DNA from: Bacteroidota bacterium
GTDB taxonomy: Bacteria; Bacteroidota; Bacteroidia; NS11-12g; UBA955
Direction: 5' to 3'
Assembly: GCA_009918425.1 (NCBI GenBank)
Contig: RGEC01000114.1
Span: 1-7,140, forward strand
Length of the DNA: 7,140 bases
The position numbers and the translations under genes are program-made. Below, one piece after another: positions 1-6,935 of the stretch. The notes under the pieces are model-generated. The model saw nothing but the letters and a program-made list of their open reading frames with translations. It was not told the DNA's origin and did no database searches. Within the stretch, counting starts at the first letter, position 1. Every line of letters starts with the position of its first letter.

Positions 1-3
1 GTG

Positions 4-48
4 TATTAGTTTATTGGTAATGTGCATTTACCTAATAAACCAATAAAC
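4..48 (+). repeat. Intergenic repeat copy A (45 bp, hairpin-forming)
   Basis: First copy of an imperfect direct repeat; the second lies at 92-136. The two align without gaps at 37 of 45 positions, and the first 18 bases (4-21) are identical. The unit can fold: 9-15 pairs with 34-40 and 16-20 with 28-32, giving a 12-bp stem with one bulged base (33) and a 7-nt loop. It lies beyond the stop codon of the leftward gene, so it could act as a transcript end or be a REP-like dispersed element. Which of these applies is inference. Confidence 0.6.
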
Positions 49-91
49 AACTGGTAACATTCAATACAACAAGGTAGCGGGTATATTGGTC

Positions 92-136
92 TATTAGTTT
101 ATTGGTAATCCGAGTTTACCCAATATACGATTAAAC
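92..136 (+). repeat. Intergenic repeat copy B (45 bp, hairpin-forming)
   Basis: Second copy of the repeat at 4-48, offset by 88 bp. The same fold is possible: 97-103 with 122-128 (one mismatch) and 104-108 with 116-120, with base 121 bulged. The preceding bases 81-90 (GTATATTGGT) are a related fragment whose first seven bases complement 122-128 exactly, so alternative pairings exist. It begins only 11 bases beyond the stop codon of the leftward gene (148-150). AT-rich motifs built on TTTATTGGT are familiar to me from Bacteroidetes spacers, but I cannot name a family. Confidence 0.6.
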
Positions 137-147
137 CAAATTACCAA

Positions 148-1818
148 TTAAAAATTCGAACTTACCGTAAAACGAACCCCGCTGAACGCCGGCTCAAGCC
201 TGCAGATACCGCCCGAGCAGTTCACACCTTGCTGCTGCTTCAGATAACCAAAAGTATACACGCTGTTTCCCTTGGTATATCCCATATAAATCATGGGATA
301 ATGCAGAACCTTATCGGCAATAACCATATTGTCATAGCGATGCGGATCTATGTTCACCATATCACCTGCGCCCACATACCATATAGGATTTAGGTAAAAT
401 TCTGCCACCAGATTGGCAAAAGAGCCCTGGTCTTTTTCGGTATGCAGGTATTGCGATTCCAGTCGTAGGCTGCGGTGTTTGGGAAGCTTCAGCGTCAGTT
501 CGCCGAAGGGCGTGAGCGTAAATACATCATCATAACCATTTTCCTGCTCATACCGGGCCTGATTATAGCGTACGCTCTGCATGCCCAGCTTTAGTTTGGC
601 GTTTTTACTAAGCGCCTGAATAATTTCGCCGTAATATTCCCTGAACAGCACAATTTCCTGATTGTTTTTACCATTGTTTTTCAGGGATTTTACATAACTT
701 CCATTCAGTGTGATTTGAGTCCCTTTGCGGGGTTTGATGTCAAGCTCACCTTGCATCCCATTTTCGCCAAGTTCCTGTGCCGGAGCGTTGTAGCGGGCAA
801 GCAATCTATAGGTATTTTGCCTTGTCATGGATGGCAGGTAAGACATAATCCCATTAAGCAACTGCTCATTAGGCGTAATCCGCAGCGGGAATTTGTCTAC
901 ATGGCGGGCCTGTAGGTTTAAACCTATGCTGGCTTTATGTTTACCCCATTTCATGCCGCTTTTTCCCCAGCTGAGCGAGGTGTAGTAGACTTTACCGCCT
1001 GAAGAAAATAGCTTGTTGCTCATATCGCGGATGGCTTCGGGGGTTTTGTAGTTCACTTCCGCATTCCATGTAAGGTTTCTTAGGTTGTAGGTAAAATATC
1101 CGTTGAAACCATAAACGTTGTATTTGGGAATAAACCGTTTGCTGATATCGTAAGTGTTGATTTCAGCCACCAGCCCGTCGATGGTGCCTCTGTCAAGGGT
1201 CCTGTTCAGTGCGCTGCTGCCTACCTGTAGGGTACCATATTTCCCGTCTGCACCCAGATTCAAATTTCCCTCAAGATTTGCCCCGGCAATTACCTGTTTG
1301 CTGAATCCAAAACGATTATCAAGGTAACCTTTCTGGTTGCCGCCAAAACCTTTCAGTTTCCATTTTTCATTGAAAGCATATTCCAGTTTCACGCCCTGTA
1401 ACGCATAATCAATGCCGATTTGGCGCTGTTCGTAAGCACGAAATAAAATTCCGGAACCCAGCTGGTCGTAGAAAGATCCTGCCGTAATGGTGAGTTTGTC
1501 AATTTGTTTGGCGGCCTGCCAGAAGCCTATGCCGTGATTGGTATATGAACCCTGGGGATTCAGCAGTGGAGAATTGTTTAACGCATCATAACGAACGGTG
1601 AAACTATAGCCTTTGATGCGGTAGTTCATAAATAGCCATGCGTCTACACTGGCACTGTTTTCCTGATAAACCTTGGTGCTCGCTCCGATATTATCGTCAC
1701 GAAGATATTTTTGATAATTCAGCAGCAGGTTGCCGCTGAACTGCCCTTTTTCATCGTTGGTCTGTGCCCACAGTAAAGAAGGGATACAAGCAAGAAAGCC
1801 GTAGAATACTCTTTTCAA
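148..1818 (-). CDS. DUF6029-like outer-membrane beta-barrel protein
   Basis: A 556-residue protein of unknown function, most likely an outer-membrane beta-barrel. Residues 1-18 form a signal peptide (basic KR, hydrophobic core, LLWA before QT). The rest alternates short beta strands with Gly/Asn turns, and the chain ends in Phe, as in barrels inserted by the BAM machinery. From memory, the N-terminal pattern (GQFSGN, FYDQLGSGILFRAYE, GIDYALQGVKLEY) and the C-terminal CSGGICR (Cys534 and Cys539) match the Bacteroidetes family DUF6029; no search was done. The start codon is TTG: an in-frame stop lies five codons upstream, the next Met is near residue 64, and only the TTG keeps the signal peptide. 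LAC at residues 9-11 resembles a lipobox but sits too early. There is no Shine-Dalgarno. The gene diverges from miaB with an 86-bp spacer. Length and both ends look intact. Confidence is high for a secreted barrel, moderate for the family name. Confidence 0.8.
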   Translation of the reverse strand: MKRVFYGFLACIPSLLWAQTNDEKGQFSGNLLLNYQKYLRDDNIGASTKVYQENSASVDAWLFMNYRIKGYSFTVRYDALNNSPLLNPQGSYTNHGIGFWQAAKQIDKLTITAGSFYDQLGSGILFRAYEQRQIGIDYALQGVKLEYAFNEKWKLKGFGGNQKGYLDNRFGFSKQVIAGANLEGNLNLGADGKYGTLQVGSSALNRTLDRGTIDGLVAEINTYDISKRFIPKYNVYGFNGYFTYNLRNLTWNAEVNYKTPEAIRDMSNKLFSSGGKVYYTSLSWGKSGMKWGKHKASIGLNLQARHVDKFPLRITPNEQLLNGIMSYLPSMTRQNTYRLLARYNAPAQELGENGMQGELDIKPRKGTQITLNGSYVKSLKNNGKNNQEIVLFREYYGEIIQALSKNAKLKLGMQSVRYNQARYEQENGYDDVFTLTPFGELTLKLPKHRSLRLESQYLHTEKDQGSFANLVAEFYLNPIWYVGAGDMVNIDPHRYDNMVIADKVLHYPMIYMGYTKGNSVYTFGYLKQQQGVNCSGGICRLEPAFSGVRFTVSSNF

Positions 1819-1889
1819 AGCACTGCAAGTTTAAGACAAAACGTTGGAATATCGGTGCACCTAACCAAGCAAGCTTGACATCAATTCAC

Positions 1890-1897
1890 TAAATTTG
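1890..1897 (+). promoter_or_regulatory. Bacteroidetes-type -7 element (TAAATTTG) before miaB
   Basis: TAAATTTG matches the Bacteroidetes primary sigma factor consensus TAnnTTTG at every fixed position. A TTG at 1875-1877 is the only nearby -33 candidate, but it lies 12 bases upstream, shorter than the usual 17-23, so the promoter rests on the -7 box alone. Transcription would start a few bases downstream, at about 1902-1905, which is at or just before the GTG start of miaB. Confidence 0.45.
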
Positions 1898-1904
1898 CAA
1901 CTCC

Positions 1905-3296
1905 GTGACCGAAACAGCCATTCAAACCGCCGAAAGAAAACTTTACATCGAAAGTTATGGCTGTGCCATGAATTTCAGCGACAGTGAAATTATTGCCTCG
2001 ATTATGGGGGAACATGGATTTGCTACCACCAAGGACGAGTTTGATGCAGATGTGATTTTTTTAAACACCTGTGCCATTCGGGATAATGCCGAGCAGCGCA
2101 TACGCGAAAGGCTAAAACACCTCCGCTCTAATAAAAAACAAAACCGCGACCTGATTATCGGGGTGCTGGGCTGTATGGCCGAACGCCTGAAAGATAAACT
2201 GCTGGAGGAAGAGAAGCTGGTGGATGTGGTGGCAGGACCCGACAGTTACCGAGAACTGCCTAAACTGGTAGCTGAAGTAGATGAAGGTGGCCGGGCTATC
2301 AATGTGCTGTTGAGCCGGGAGGAAACCTACGGCGACTTAAACCCTGTACGCCTTAACAGTAATGGGGTGACGGCTTTTATCAGCATCATGCGGGGCTGCG
2401 ACAACATGTGCAGTTTTTGCGTAGTGCCATTTACCCGCGGACGGGAGCGCAGCCGAGATCCGGAGAGTATTTTACGTGAGGCTCGCGAACTGGCCGCTGC
2501 CGGATACAAAGAAATTACCCTGCTGGGTCAGAATGTAGACAGCTACCTGTGGTTTGGCGGTGGCCCCAAAAAAGAATTTAAAAACCTGACAGAAGAGGAA
2601 AAAGCGCGTTCGGTAGATTTTGCCGACCTTTTGGAAATGACAGCCCTTGCTGTTCCTGAACTGCGCATACGCTACAGCACCAGCCACCCGCGCGACATCA
2701 CCGAAAAGGTGGTGCATACCATGGCCAAATATAAGAATGTATGCAATTACATCCATTTACCGGCTCAAAGCGGCAATTCACGTGTGCTAGAGGTGATGAG
2801 CCGCAACTATTCACGTGAATGGTATATGGATAAAGTGCGCATGATTCGATCCATATTGCCGGAATGTGGCATCAGCTGCGACATTATTGCCGGTTTTTGC
2901 ACCGAAACCGAAGAAGAACACAAAGATACCCTCAGCCTGATGGAATGGGCTCGCTTCGATTTCAGCTACATGTATAAATACAGTGAGCGCCCCGGAACAC
3001 CGGCTGCCAAAAAGCTTACGGATGATGTGCCTGAAGATGTGAAAGGCCGCAGGTTGCAGGAAATTATTGCCCTGCAAAATGAGGTCTCCAAAGCCAAAAA
3101 CCAGGAATATATCGGCAAGGTGGTGGAGGTTCTGGTGGAGGCCGAAAGTAAGCGCAGCAATGAGGAGTGGATGGGCAGAAACGACCAGAACGTTGTGACG
3201 GTTTTCCCGAAAGAAAATTTTCAAAAAGGTGATTTGGTCAAAGTGATGGTGGAAAGTGCCAGTACAACTACCCTAAGGGGCAAAGCGCTGATTTAA
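1905..3296 (+). CDS. miaB: tRNA-2-methylthio-N6-isopentenyladenosine synthase MiaB
   Basis: Radical-SAM methylthiotransferase that converts i6A37 to ms2i6A37 in tRNAs reading UNN codons, using SAM and two [4Fe-4S] clusters; cytoplasmic. The 463 residues show the full family layout. The N-terminal domain has Cys20 (YGCAMN), Cys56 (NTCAIRDNAEQR) and Cys90 (GCMAER) for the auxiliary cluster. The radical-SAM motif is Cys165-x3-Cys169-x2-Cys172 followed by FTRGRERSR. A C-terminal TRAM domain runs from about residue 398, with GRNDQNVVTVFPK. NTCAIRDNAEQR and the TRAM signature favour MiaB over RimO. A charged insert after NVDSYLWFGG (about 205-235) is usual in Bacteroidetes MiaB. The Gln that normally follows the first Cys is Ala21. 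GTG is the only reasonable start: an in-frame TAA lies at 1890-1892 and the next Met (22) is past Cys20. There is no Shine-Dalgarno. It stands alone between a divergent barrel gene and a repeat protein, with no operon partner visible. Confidence 0.97.
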   Translation: MTETAIQTAERKLYIESYGCAMNFSDSEIIASIMGEHGFATTKDEFDADVIFLNTCAIRDNAEQRIRERLKHLRSNKKQNRDLIIGVLGCMAERLKDKLLEEEKLVDVVAGPDSYRELPKLVAEVDEGGRAINVLLSREETYGDLNPVRLNSNGVTAFISIMRGCDNMCSFCVVPFTRGRERSRDPESILREARELAAAGYKEITLLGQNVDSYLWFGGGPKKEFKNLTEEEKARSVDFADLLEMTALAVPELRIRYSTSHPRDITEKVVHTMAKYKNVCNYIHLPAQSGNSRVLEVMSRNYSREWYMDKVRMIRSILPECGISCDIIAGFCTETEEEHKDTLSLMEWARFDFSYMYKYSERPGTPAAKKLTDDVPEDVKGRRLQEIIALQNEVSKAKNQEYIGKVVEVLVEAESKRSNEEWMGRNDQNVVTVFPKENFQKGDLVKVMVESASTTTLRGKALI

Positions 3297-3484
3297 TGCT
3301 GGTTTTACTTCCTGTTGACCATAACTACAGGAGAATCTCCTAAGAATTTTAACAGAAAAGGGTTTTCGCATTAAGAATCTGTTTTGGTAGGCTATTCTAT
3401 GCCCCACATCATACTTTAAGCTGATACCCGTCAGTGGGCCGGCACAGGTGTTGGAACAACTTTGTAGTTCTAATAAAAACGCAC
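3297..3484. other. Intergenic spacer between miaB and the SprB-repeat gene
   Basis: A 188-bp spacer with no gene. It contains only small inverted repeats: AGGAGAATCTCCT (3329-3341), GAAAAGGGTTTTC (3355-3367, five pairs and a 3-nt loop), and AACAGA/TCTGTT (3351-3356 with 3378-3383). None has a GC-rich stem followed by a T run, so I do not call an intrinsic terminator. The region just before the next start codon is A-rich (AATAAAAACGCAC), as is common before Bacteroidetes genes. Confidence 0.5.
3457..3464 (+). promoter_or_regulatory. Possible -7 element (CAACTTTG) for the SprB-repeat gene
   Basis: CAACTTTG differs from the Bacteroidetes consensus TAnnTTTG only at the first base. It lies 20 bases before the ATG at 3485, which would give a leader of about 15 nt. 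No TTG is found 17-23 bases upstream, so this is a weak call. Confidence 0.3.
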
Positions 3485-6484
3485 ATGAAATCGCAAAGAA
3501 TTACATTATTTGCATTGGCTTTTGCCTTCTCTGTTTTTCAGGGTAAAGCGCAAAAGGTATTGCAAGACTGGAATGCCTATGTGGCATCCAAAAACATTGC
3601 CGGTACAGGCTATGTAGACCTGGTACAGGGGGTATTGGAAAAAGCCGGCCAAACCTATCATTATTCCGGCCCCGGCAGGGTTTTGTCGGTAAAGCTGGAG
3701 GGGGATAATCCGGGACTGATTTTCCCTGTTCCACTGCGTGTGAGTGTTTTCAGTGTTGATAACAATGGGCGTCCGGTGGCCGAAATTGCCGGTCAGAATG
3801 CCAGTTTTCAACCCTGGGAGAATTCTATTCAGGTGGATTTTTCCGGAGGCGTCACCGTTAACCGTCCCTTTGCATTGGTGGTAGCGTTGCGCAGTACGGC
3901 GTATCCCGGACAAACATTTCGGCTTAAATATACCGGGGATGGAGATGGTAAAGGACGGGATCTTGCTTCCCTTGCAGGCACAACTACGGGCGGAAACTGG
4001 AGCAGTGCCAAAAACAATTTTGGTCGTGATGGCGATTTCTACCTTATTCCCCGCATGTCTCACGACATTACTTCAGGATTCAGTGTGAATGGCAATTGTT
4101 TGGCTTCCGGATCATCCATTTCATTTACCAATAAATCTATGTTGTCGCGCGACAGTATGTTTAATTTGCTGTTTTGGAGCGGATATACGGGCTCTGCTAA
4201 ACTATACACATGGCAGTTTGGCGATGGAAACACTTCCAACGCTGAAAACCCCAGCCACACGTATTCAACACCCGGTTCATACACGGTAAAACTCATAACC
4301 ACGCTGGTAGGCTGGACAAGCAGTAAAAATGATACTTCTATGCTAAAAATTTCTGTGGGCCTTTCTGTTTCGGCTACATCCAAAACCAATCTCACCTGCA
4401 ATGGAATCTCCACCGGAAGTATCACAGCATCAGCCACTGGAGGAACACCGCCTTATCAGTATAGTCTGGATGGCTTTAATTATCAGACCCCGGCTACTTT
4501 CTCAGGGTTGGCCGCCGGTCCTTATACGCTGCATGTTAAGGATCAGCTGGGTTGTGCTGCAACAGTCTCAGTTACCCTAACGCAGCCTGCCGCTATCACA
4601 TTCAGCAGCATACAAACGAGCAATGCAAGTTGTAACAATGCCGATGGAGCCATTCTTGCCTCTGCCACGGGAGGAACCGGAACCCTGCAATATCGCGTGG
4701 ATGCCGGTGCCTGGCAATCAGGAGGAAGTTTTAGCGGACTTTCATGGGGACCTCATATACTGTCGGCTATGGATGCCAATATGTGTATAGTTTCTGCTGC
4801 TGTTGTTATCGATAATTTTTCATCACCTACACTTACTGTAAGTTATAACAATGTTAGCTGCAACGGAGGTAACGATGGCAGCATAACCCTTACATCATCA
4901 GGTGGAACAGGATCTGTTCAATATAGCATTAACGGAGGCTTATCCTACCAATCAAGCGGAGTATTTACCGGTTTGCCTGCCGGCAAATACAGCGCCTTGG
5001 TGAAAGATGTGGCCGGCTGCGGACAAGGAGAGGTGGTTACTATCAATCAACCCAACGCCATTAGCAGTCTGGTAAGTTCCAAAGCAGCGACTTGTTTTGC
5101 CAAAGCAGACGGCGAAATTCATATATCATCCGCCATCGGCGGTATTGGAAAATTGGCCTATAGTTTAAACGGCCTGAATTATCAGTCTGTGCCTGATTTT
5201 TACGCCCTGCCGGGCGGAAATTACACCGTGTATGTGAAGGATGCGGCTTCCTGCGTTGTTACCAAAAGTGTAACCGTAGCTCGTCCTGCGGATATCACTG
5301 CCACATATACCCTAACCCATGTAAACTGTTATGGAAGCAATAACGGAACCATACTGGTCAATGCGAACGGAGGTACACCACCCTATCAGTATAGCCTGGA
5401 TCGTGGTGCTTATCAGCCAACCAATCAGTTTGCGAATGTGGGTGCCGATACCTGGACCCTGATGGTAAAAGACGCCAACAATTGCACCCAGACAGGAACA
5501 GCCATTATCACCCAGCCTCCTGTAATTGTGCCTGTAATATCATCTACCAATTCTACCTGCGGCAATGCCAACGGAAGTTTGCTCATATCCGCATCGGGTG
5601 GCAGTGGAGCCCGTTACACCTACAGCCTTGATGGAACTACATTTCAAACTTCAGGTCTTTTTAGCGGAAAAAGTTCCGGCACCTATGCCATTTCCGTTAA
5701 AGATACTGCGGGTTGTGTAGTTACCACTACCGGCGATATTCAGGATTCCAATGGCCCCAGTTTCGGAAGCATTAGCAGTACCAATGTTACCTGCAATGGC
5801 GGCAATGATGGTAGCATTACCGTAAACAGTGTCTCCGGAGGATCAGGTACCATTGAATATAGCCTAACCGGCGCAAATTGGCAGACCTCCAATAAATTTA
5901 CCGGACTTTCTGCGGGAAATTATAATATTCAGGTGCGCGATGCCAATAAATGCATCAGTCAGAGCCAGACTATCATTATCAGACAGCCTGCTGCTATCAG
6001 CCTCAGCAAAACCGTAACCAATGTGCGTTGCAATGGCGAGAGCGATGGGTCGGCGGTCATACTGGCTTCGGGCGGGGCCGGCACGCTGGCATACAGCATA
6101 AATGGAGGTCTCAGCTGGCAGTCATCCAACGTGTTTAACAATCTAAATGCGGGTGAATATATGGTTATGGTGCGTGATGCCGGTGGTTGCATGGGTACCA
6201 TAAGCTTCAATATTGAAGAAGCACCCAGAATTACGGCACTTTTAAGTATTCTCAATGTGCAGTGTCATGGTGCAAGAAGCGGTGAAGTTAACTTTACTGC
6301 CTCTGGTGGTAAAGCGCCTTATCAATACAGCATAGGTGGAGCGTACCAAAGCTCGGGTCGTTTTACAGGGCTAAGCGGTGGCAATTATATTTATTTTATC
6401 AAAGATGCTTTCAGCTTTATTATAGATTCCAGATTCCTTCATCCAATTAACAGTGGATTCATCTGTTATAACACTAACTGGTAA
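3485..6484 (+). CDS. Secreted PKD/SprB-repeat adhesin-like protein, 3' end lost at junction
   Basis: Large secreted protein of the SprB-repeat type, related in architecture to Bacteroidetes gliding and adhesion surface proteins exported by the type IX secretion system. Start chosen at ATG 3485, where MKSQRITLFALAFAFSVFQGKA gives a clean signal peptide cut before QK; an in-frame GTG at 3434 adds 17 residues that spoil it. Residues 24 to about 195 are an unassigned beta-rich domain. Residues about 200-292 are a PKD domain (YTWQFGDG at 241-248, HTYSTPGSYTV at 258-268). From residue 293 come SprB repeats: eight complete, and a ninth ending at KDA (973-975, base 6409). Residues 976-999 resemble no repeat, lack the expected second Cys, and are antisense to a phage gene, so the native protein should be longer. 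No type IX C-terminal sorting domain is present, as expected for a truncated gene. Function as an adhesin is inference; PKD and SprB repeats also occur in other exported proteins. Confidence 0.85.
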   Translation: MKSQRITLFALAFAFSVFQGKAQKVLQDWNAYVASKNIAGTGYVDLVQGVLEKAGQTYHYSGPGRVLSVKLEGDNPGLIFPVPLRVSVFSVDNNGRPVAEIAGQNASFQPWENSIQVDFSGGVTVNRPFALVVALRSTAYPGQTFRLKYTGDGDGKGRDLASLAGTTTGGNWSSAKNNFGRDGDFYLIPRMSHDITSGFSVNGNCLASGSSISFTNKSMLSRDSMFNLLFWSGYTGSAKLYTWQFGDGNTSNAENPSHTYSTPGSYTVKLITTLVGWTSSKNDTSMLKISVGLSVSATSKTNLTCNGISTGSITASATGGTPPYQYSLDGFNYQTPATFSGLAAGPYTLHVKDQLGCAATVSVTLTQPAAITFSSIQTSNASCNNADGAILASATGGTGTLQYRVDAGAWQSGGSFSGLSWGPHILSAMDANMCIVSAAVVIDNFSSPTLTVSYNNVSCNGGNDGSITLTSSGGTGSVQYSINGGLSYQSSGVFTGLPAGKYSALVKDVAGCGQGEVVTINQPNAISSLVSSKAATCFAKADGEIHISSAIGGIGKLAYSLNGLNYQSVPDFYALPGGNYTVYVKDAASCVVTKSVTVARPADITATYTLTHVNCYGSNNGTILVNANGGTPPYQYSLDRGAYQPTNQFANVGADTWTLMVKDANNCTQTGTAIITQPPVIVPVISSTNSTCGNANGSLLISASGGSGARYTYSLDGTTFQTSGLFSGKSSGTYAISVKDTAGCVVTTTGDIQDSNGPSFGSISSTNVTCNGGNDGSITVNSVSGGSGTIEYSLTGANWQTSNKFTGLSAGNYNIQVRDANKCISQSQTIIIRQPAAISLSKTVTNVRCNGESDGSAVILASGGAGTLAYSINGGLSWQSSNVFNNLNAGEYMVMVRDAGGCMGTISFNIEEAPRITALLSILNVQCHGARSGEVNFTASGGKAPYQYSIGGAYQSSGRFTGLSGGNYIYFIKDAFSFIIDSRFLHPINSGFICYNTNW
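4361..6409 (+). repeat. Nine tandem SprB repeats (coding, last one incomplete)
   Basis: Repeat boundaries set by the alignment of the protein: 4361-4588, 4589-4828, 4829-5056, 5057-5287, 5288-5518, 5519-5749, 5750-5989, 5990-6226 and 6227-6409 (partial). Units are 76-80 residues. Each begins with a strand ending in Cys (often CNG), then an acidic or Asn turn plus G(S/T)I, GG, YS(L/I)(D/N)G, a segment of the F.GL.AG.Y type, V(K/R)D and a second Cys, and closes with a TxxQP-like end. The two Cys are 51-53 residues apart in every complete unit. The copies differ considerably at DNA level, so this is an old expansion, not a recent tandem duplication. Confidence 0.9.
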
Positions 6485-6583
6485 TTGTAAATTTTTACTG
6501 GCCAGGCCGGCCGAAATTAAAGACATAAGAGCATAGTCTATATCTCTACTGTTGTGCGCAAATAATAAAACTCCTCTAGTCAT
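6371..6583 (-). CDS. Phage glycosyltransferase-like protein, N-terminal part only
   Basis: Reads 70 residues, of which about the first 58-66 look genuine; the tail (ending IIATA) is antisense to the SprB gene. The start MTRGVLLFAHNSRDIDYALM, with PVSVITDEST near residues 35-44 and FDKI at 61-64, resembles a protein of T4-like marine phages often annotated as glycosyltransferase-like. This comes from memory and no search was made. Such proteins are several times longer, so most of it, including any catalytic DxD motif, is missing. The ATG overlaps the stop of the upstream gene by four bases (ATGA, 6580-6583), and no Shine-Dalgarno precedes it, so translation is probably coupled. It belongs to the same late transcript as that gene. 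The cut coincides with the cut in the SprB-repeat gene. The enzymatic role is tentative; the phage origin is better supported. Confidence 0.6.
   Translation of the reverse strand: MTRGVLLFAHNSRDIDYALMSLISAGLASKNLQLPVSVITDESTVNWMKESGIYNKAESIFDKINIIATA
6385..6409. other. Junction between Bacteroidetes chromosome and phage-like DNA
   Basis: Left of this stretch the plus strand follows the SprB repeat pattern up to KDA. Right of it the plus strand is meaningless and the minus strand reads a phage protein. Within it both readings are plausible: YIYFIKDA on plus, and SIFDKI followed by NII on minus, with codon boundaries coinciding. The exact breakpoint is therefore hidden by compatibility or microhomology. 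GC falls from about one half to under one third across the point. A chimeric molecule or misassembly is more likely than a natural insertion. Confidence 0.75.
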
Positions 6584-6930
6584 AGATCTAACAATTTTTC
6601 TATAGATCTACTTTTTTTGATTTTTTGATAACTTTCAAAATATTCGTTCGTAGAAGCAAAATACCTGTCTAATATCTCATCTTGAAATTTACATAGATCT
6701 TCTATAATTACAGGATTGTCATTTTTATCCATTAGTACGACTGAAGTCGTACGACCTTTATCTATTAAAAATTGTGTAAAACATATAAGTTCTCTATCTA
6801 TATAAAAAACTCCACCGTTATGTCCATAGGTTAACTTAGCCTGATTTTTTTCTTTTAAAATCTTGTGTTGAATAGTAAAGGCTTGGCGGAAATTAGAAAA
6901 ATCTAATGCCAATTTGAGTCTTTCATCCAT
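6580..6930 (-). CDS. Conserved T4-like phage protein of unknown function
   Basis: A complete 116-residue protein, soluble in appearance, with no signal peptide or membrane segment. It begins MDERLKLALDFSNFRQ, has a basic stretch (KILKEKNQAK), then YGHNGGVFYIDRELI, a central LIDKGRTTSVVLMDKNDNPV, and a helical C-terminus with ILDRYFASTNEYFESY and a KKSRSIEKLLDL end. This pattern matches, from memory, a small conserved hypothetical protein of T4-like cyanophages and relatives; its function is unknown to me. Start ATG is supported by AGGAG five bases upstream and by a late promoter 24 bases upstream. Its TGA overlaps the ATG of the next gene. The low GC and clear Shine-Dalgarno differ from the bacterial genes to the left. 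Late expression suggests a virion or assembly role, which is inference. Confidence 0.8.
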   Translation of the reverse strand: MDERLKLALDFSNFRQAFTIQHKILKEKNQAKLTYGHNGGVFYIDRELICFTQFLIDKGRTTSVVLMDKNDNPVIIEDLCKFQDEILDRYFASTNEYFESYQKIKKSRSIEKLLDL

Positions 6931-6935
6931 ATATT

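Noticed and set aside
1821..1890. Promoter for the leftward barrel gene
   Set aside because: Only a one-mismatch -7-like box (TAAACTTG on the minus strand) very near the TTG start and no -33 partner at suitable distance; too weak to list.
2811..3224. 137-codon open frame on the minus strand
   Set aside because: Antisense to the well-conserved radical-SAM and TRAM parts of miaB; Phe/His-rich shadow translation.
3329..3383. Intrinsic terminator after miaB
   Set aside because: Several small inverted repeats but short, AT-rich or with long loops, and no following T run.
3434..3484. Upstream GTG start for the SprB-repeat protein
   Set aside because: The 17 extra residues (Arg/His/Cys-rich) precede a good signal peptide that begins at the ATG at 3485; upstream context and a possible promoter at 3457-3464 also favour the later start.
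3506..4063. 185-codon open frame on the minus strand
   Set aside because: Lies wholly antisense to the N-terminal part of the SprB-repeat protein, has Cys/Arg/Pro-rich composition of low plausibility and no start signals; a shadow frame.
5959..6255. 98-codon open frame on the minus strand
   Set aside because: Antisense to SprB repeats seven to nine; no recognisable features.
4361..6409. CRISPR array or recent tandem DNA duplication
   Set aside because: The repetition is at protein level with units of 76-80 codons and divergent DNA; no short identical repeats with spacers.
6410..6484. Native C-terminus of the SprB-repeat protein
   Set aside because: These codons are antisense to a phage-like gene, break the repeat pattern and lack the expected Cys; the stop is accidental.
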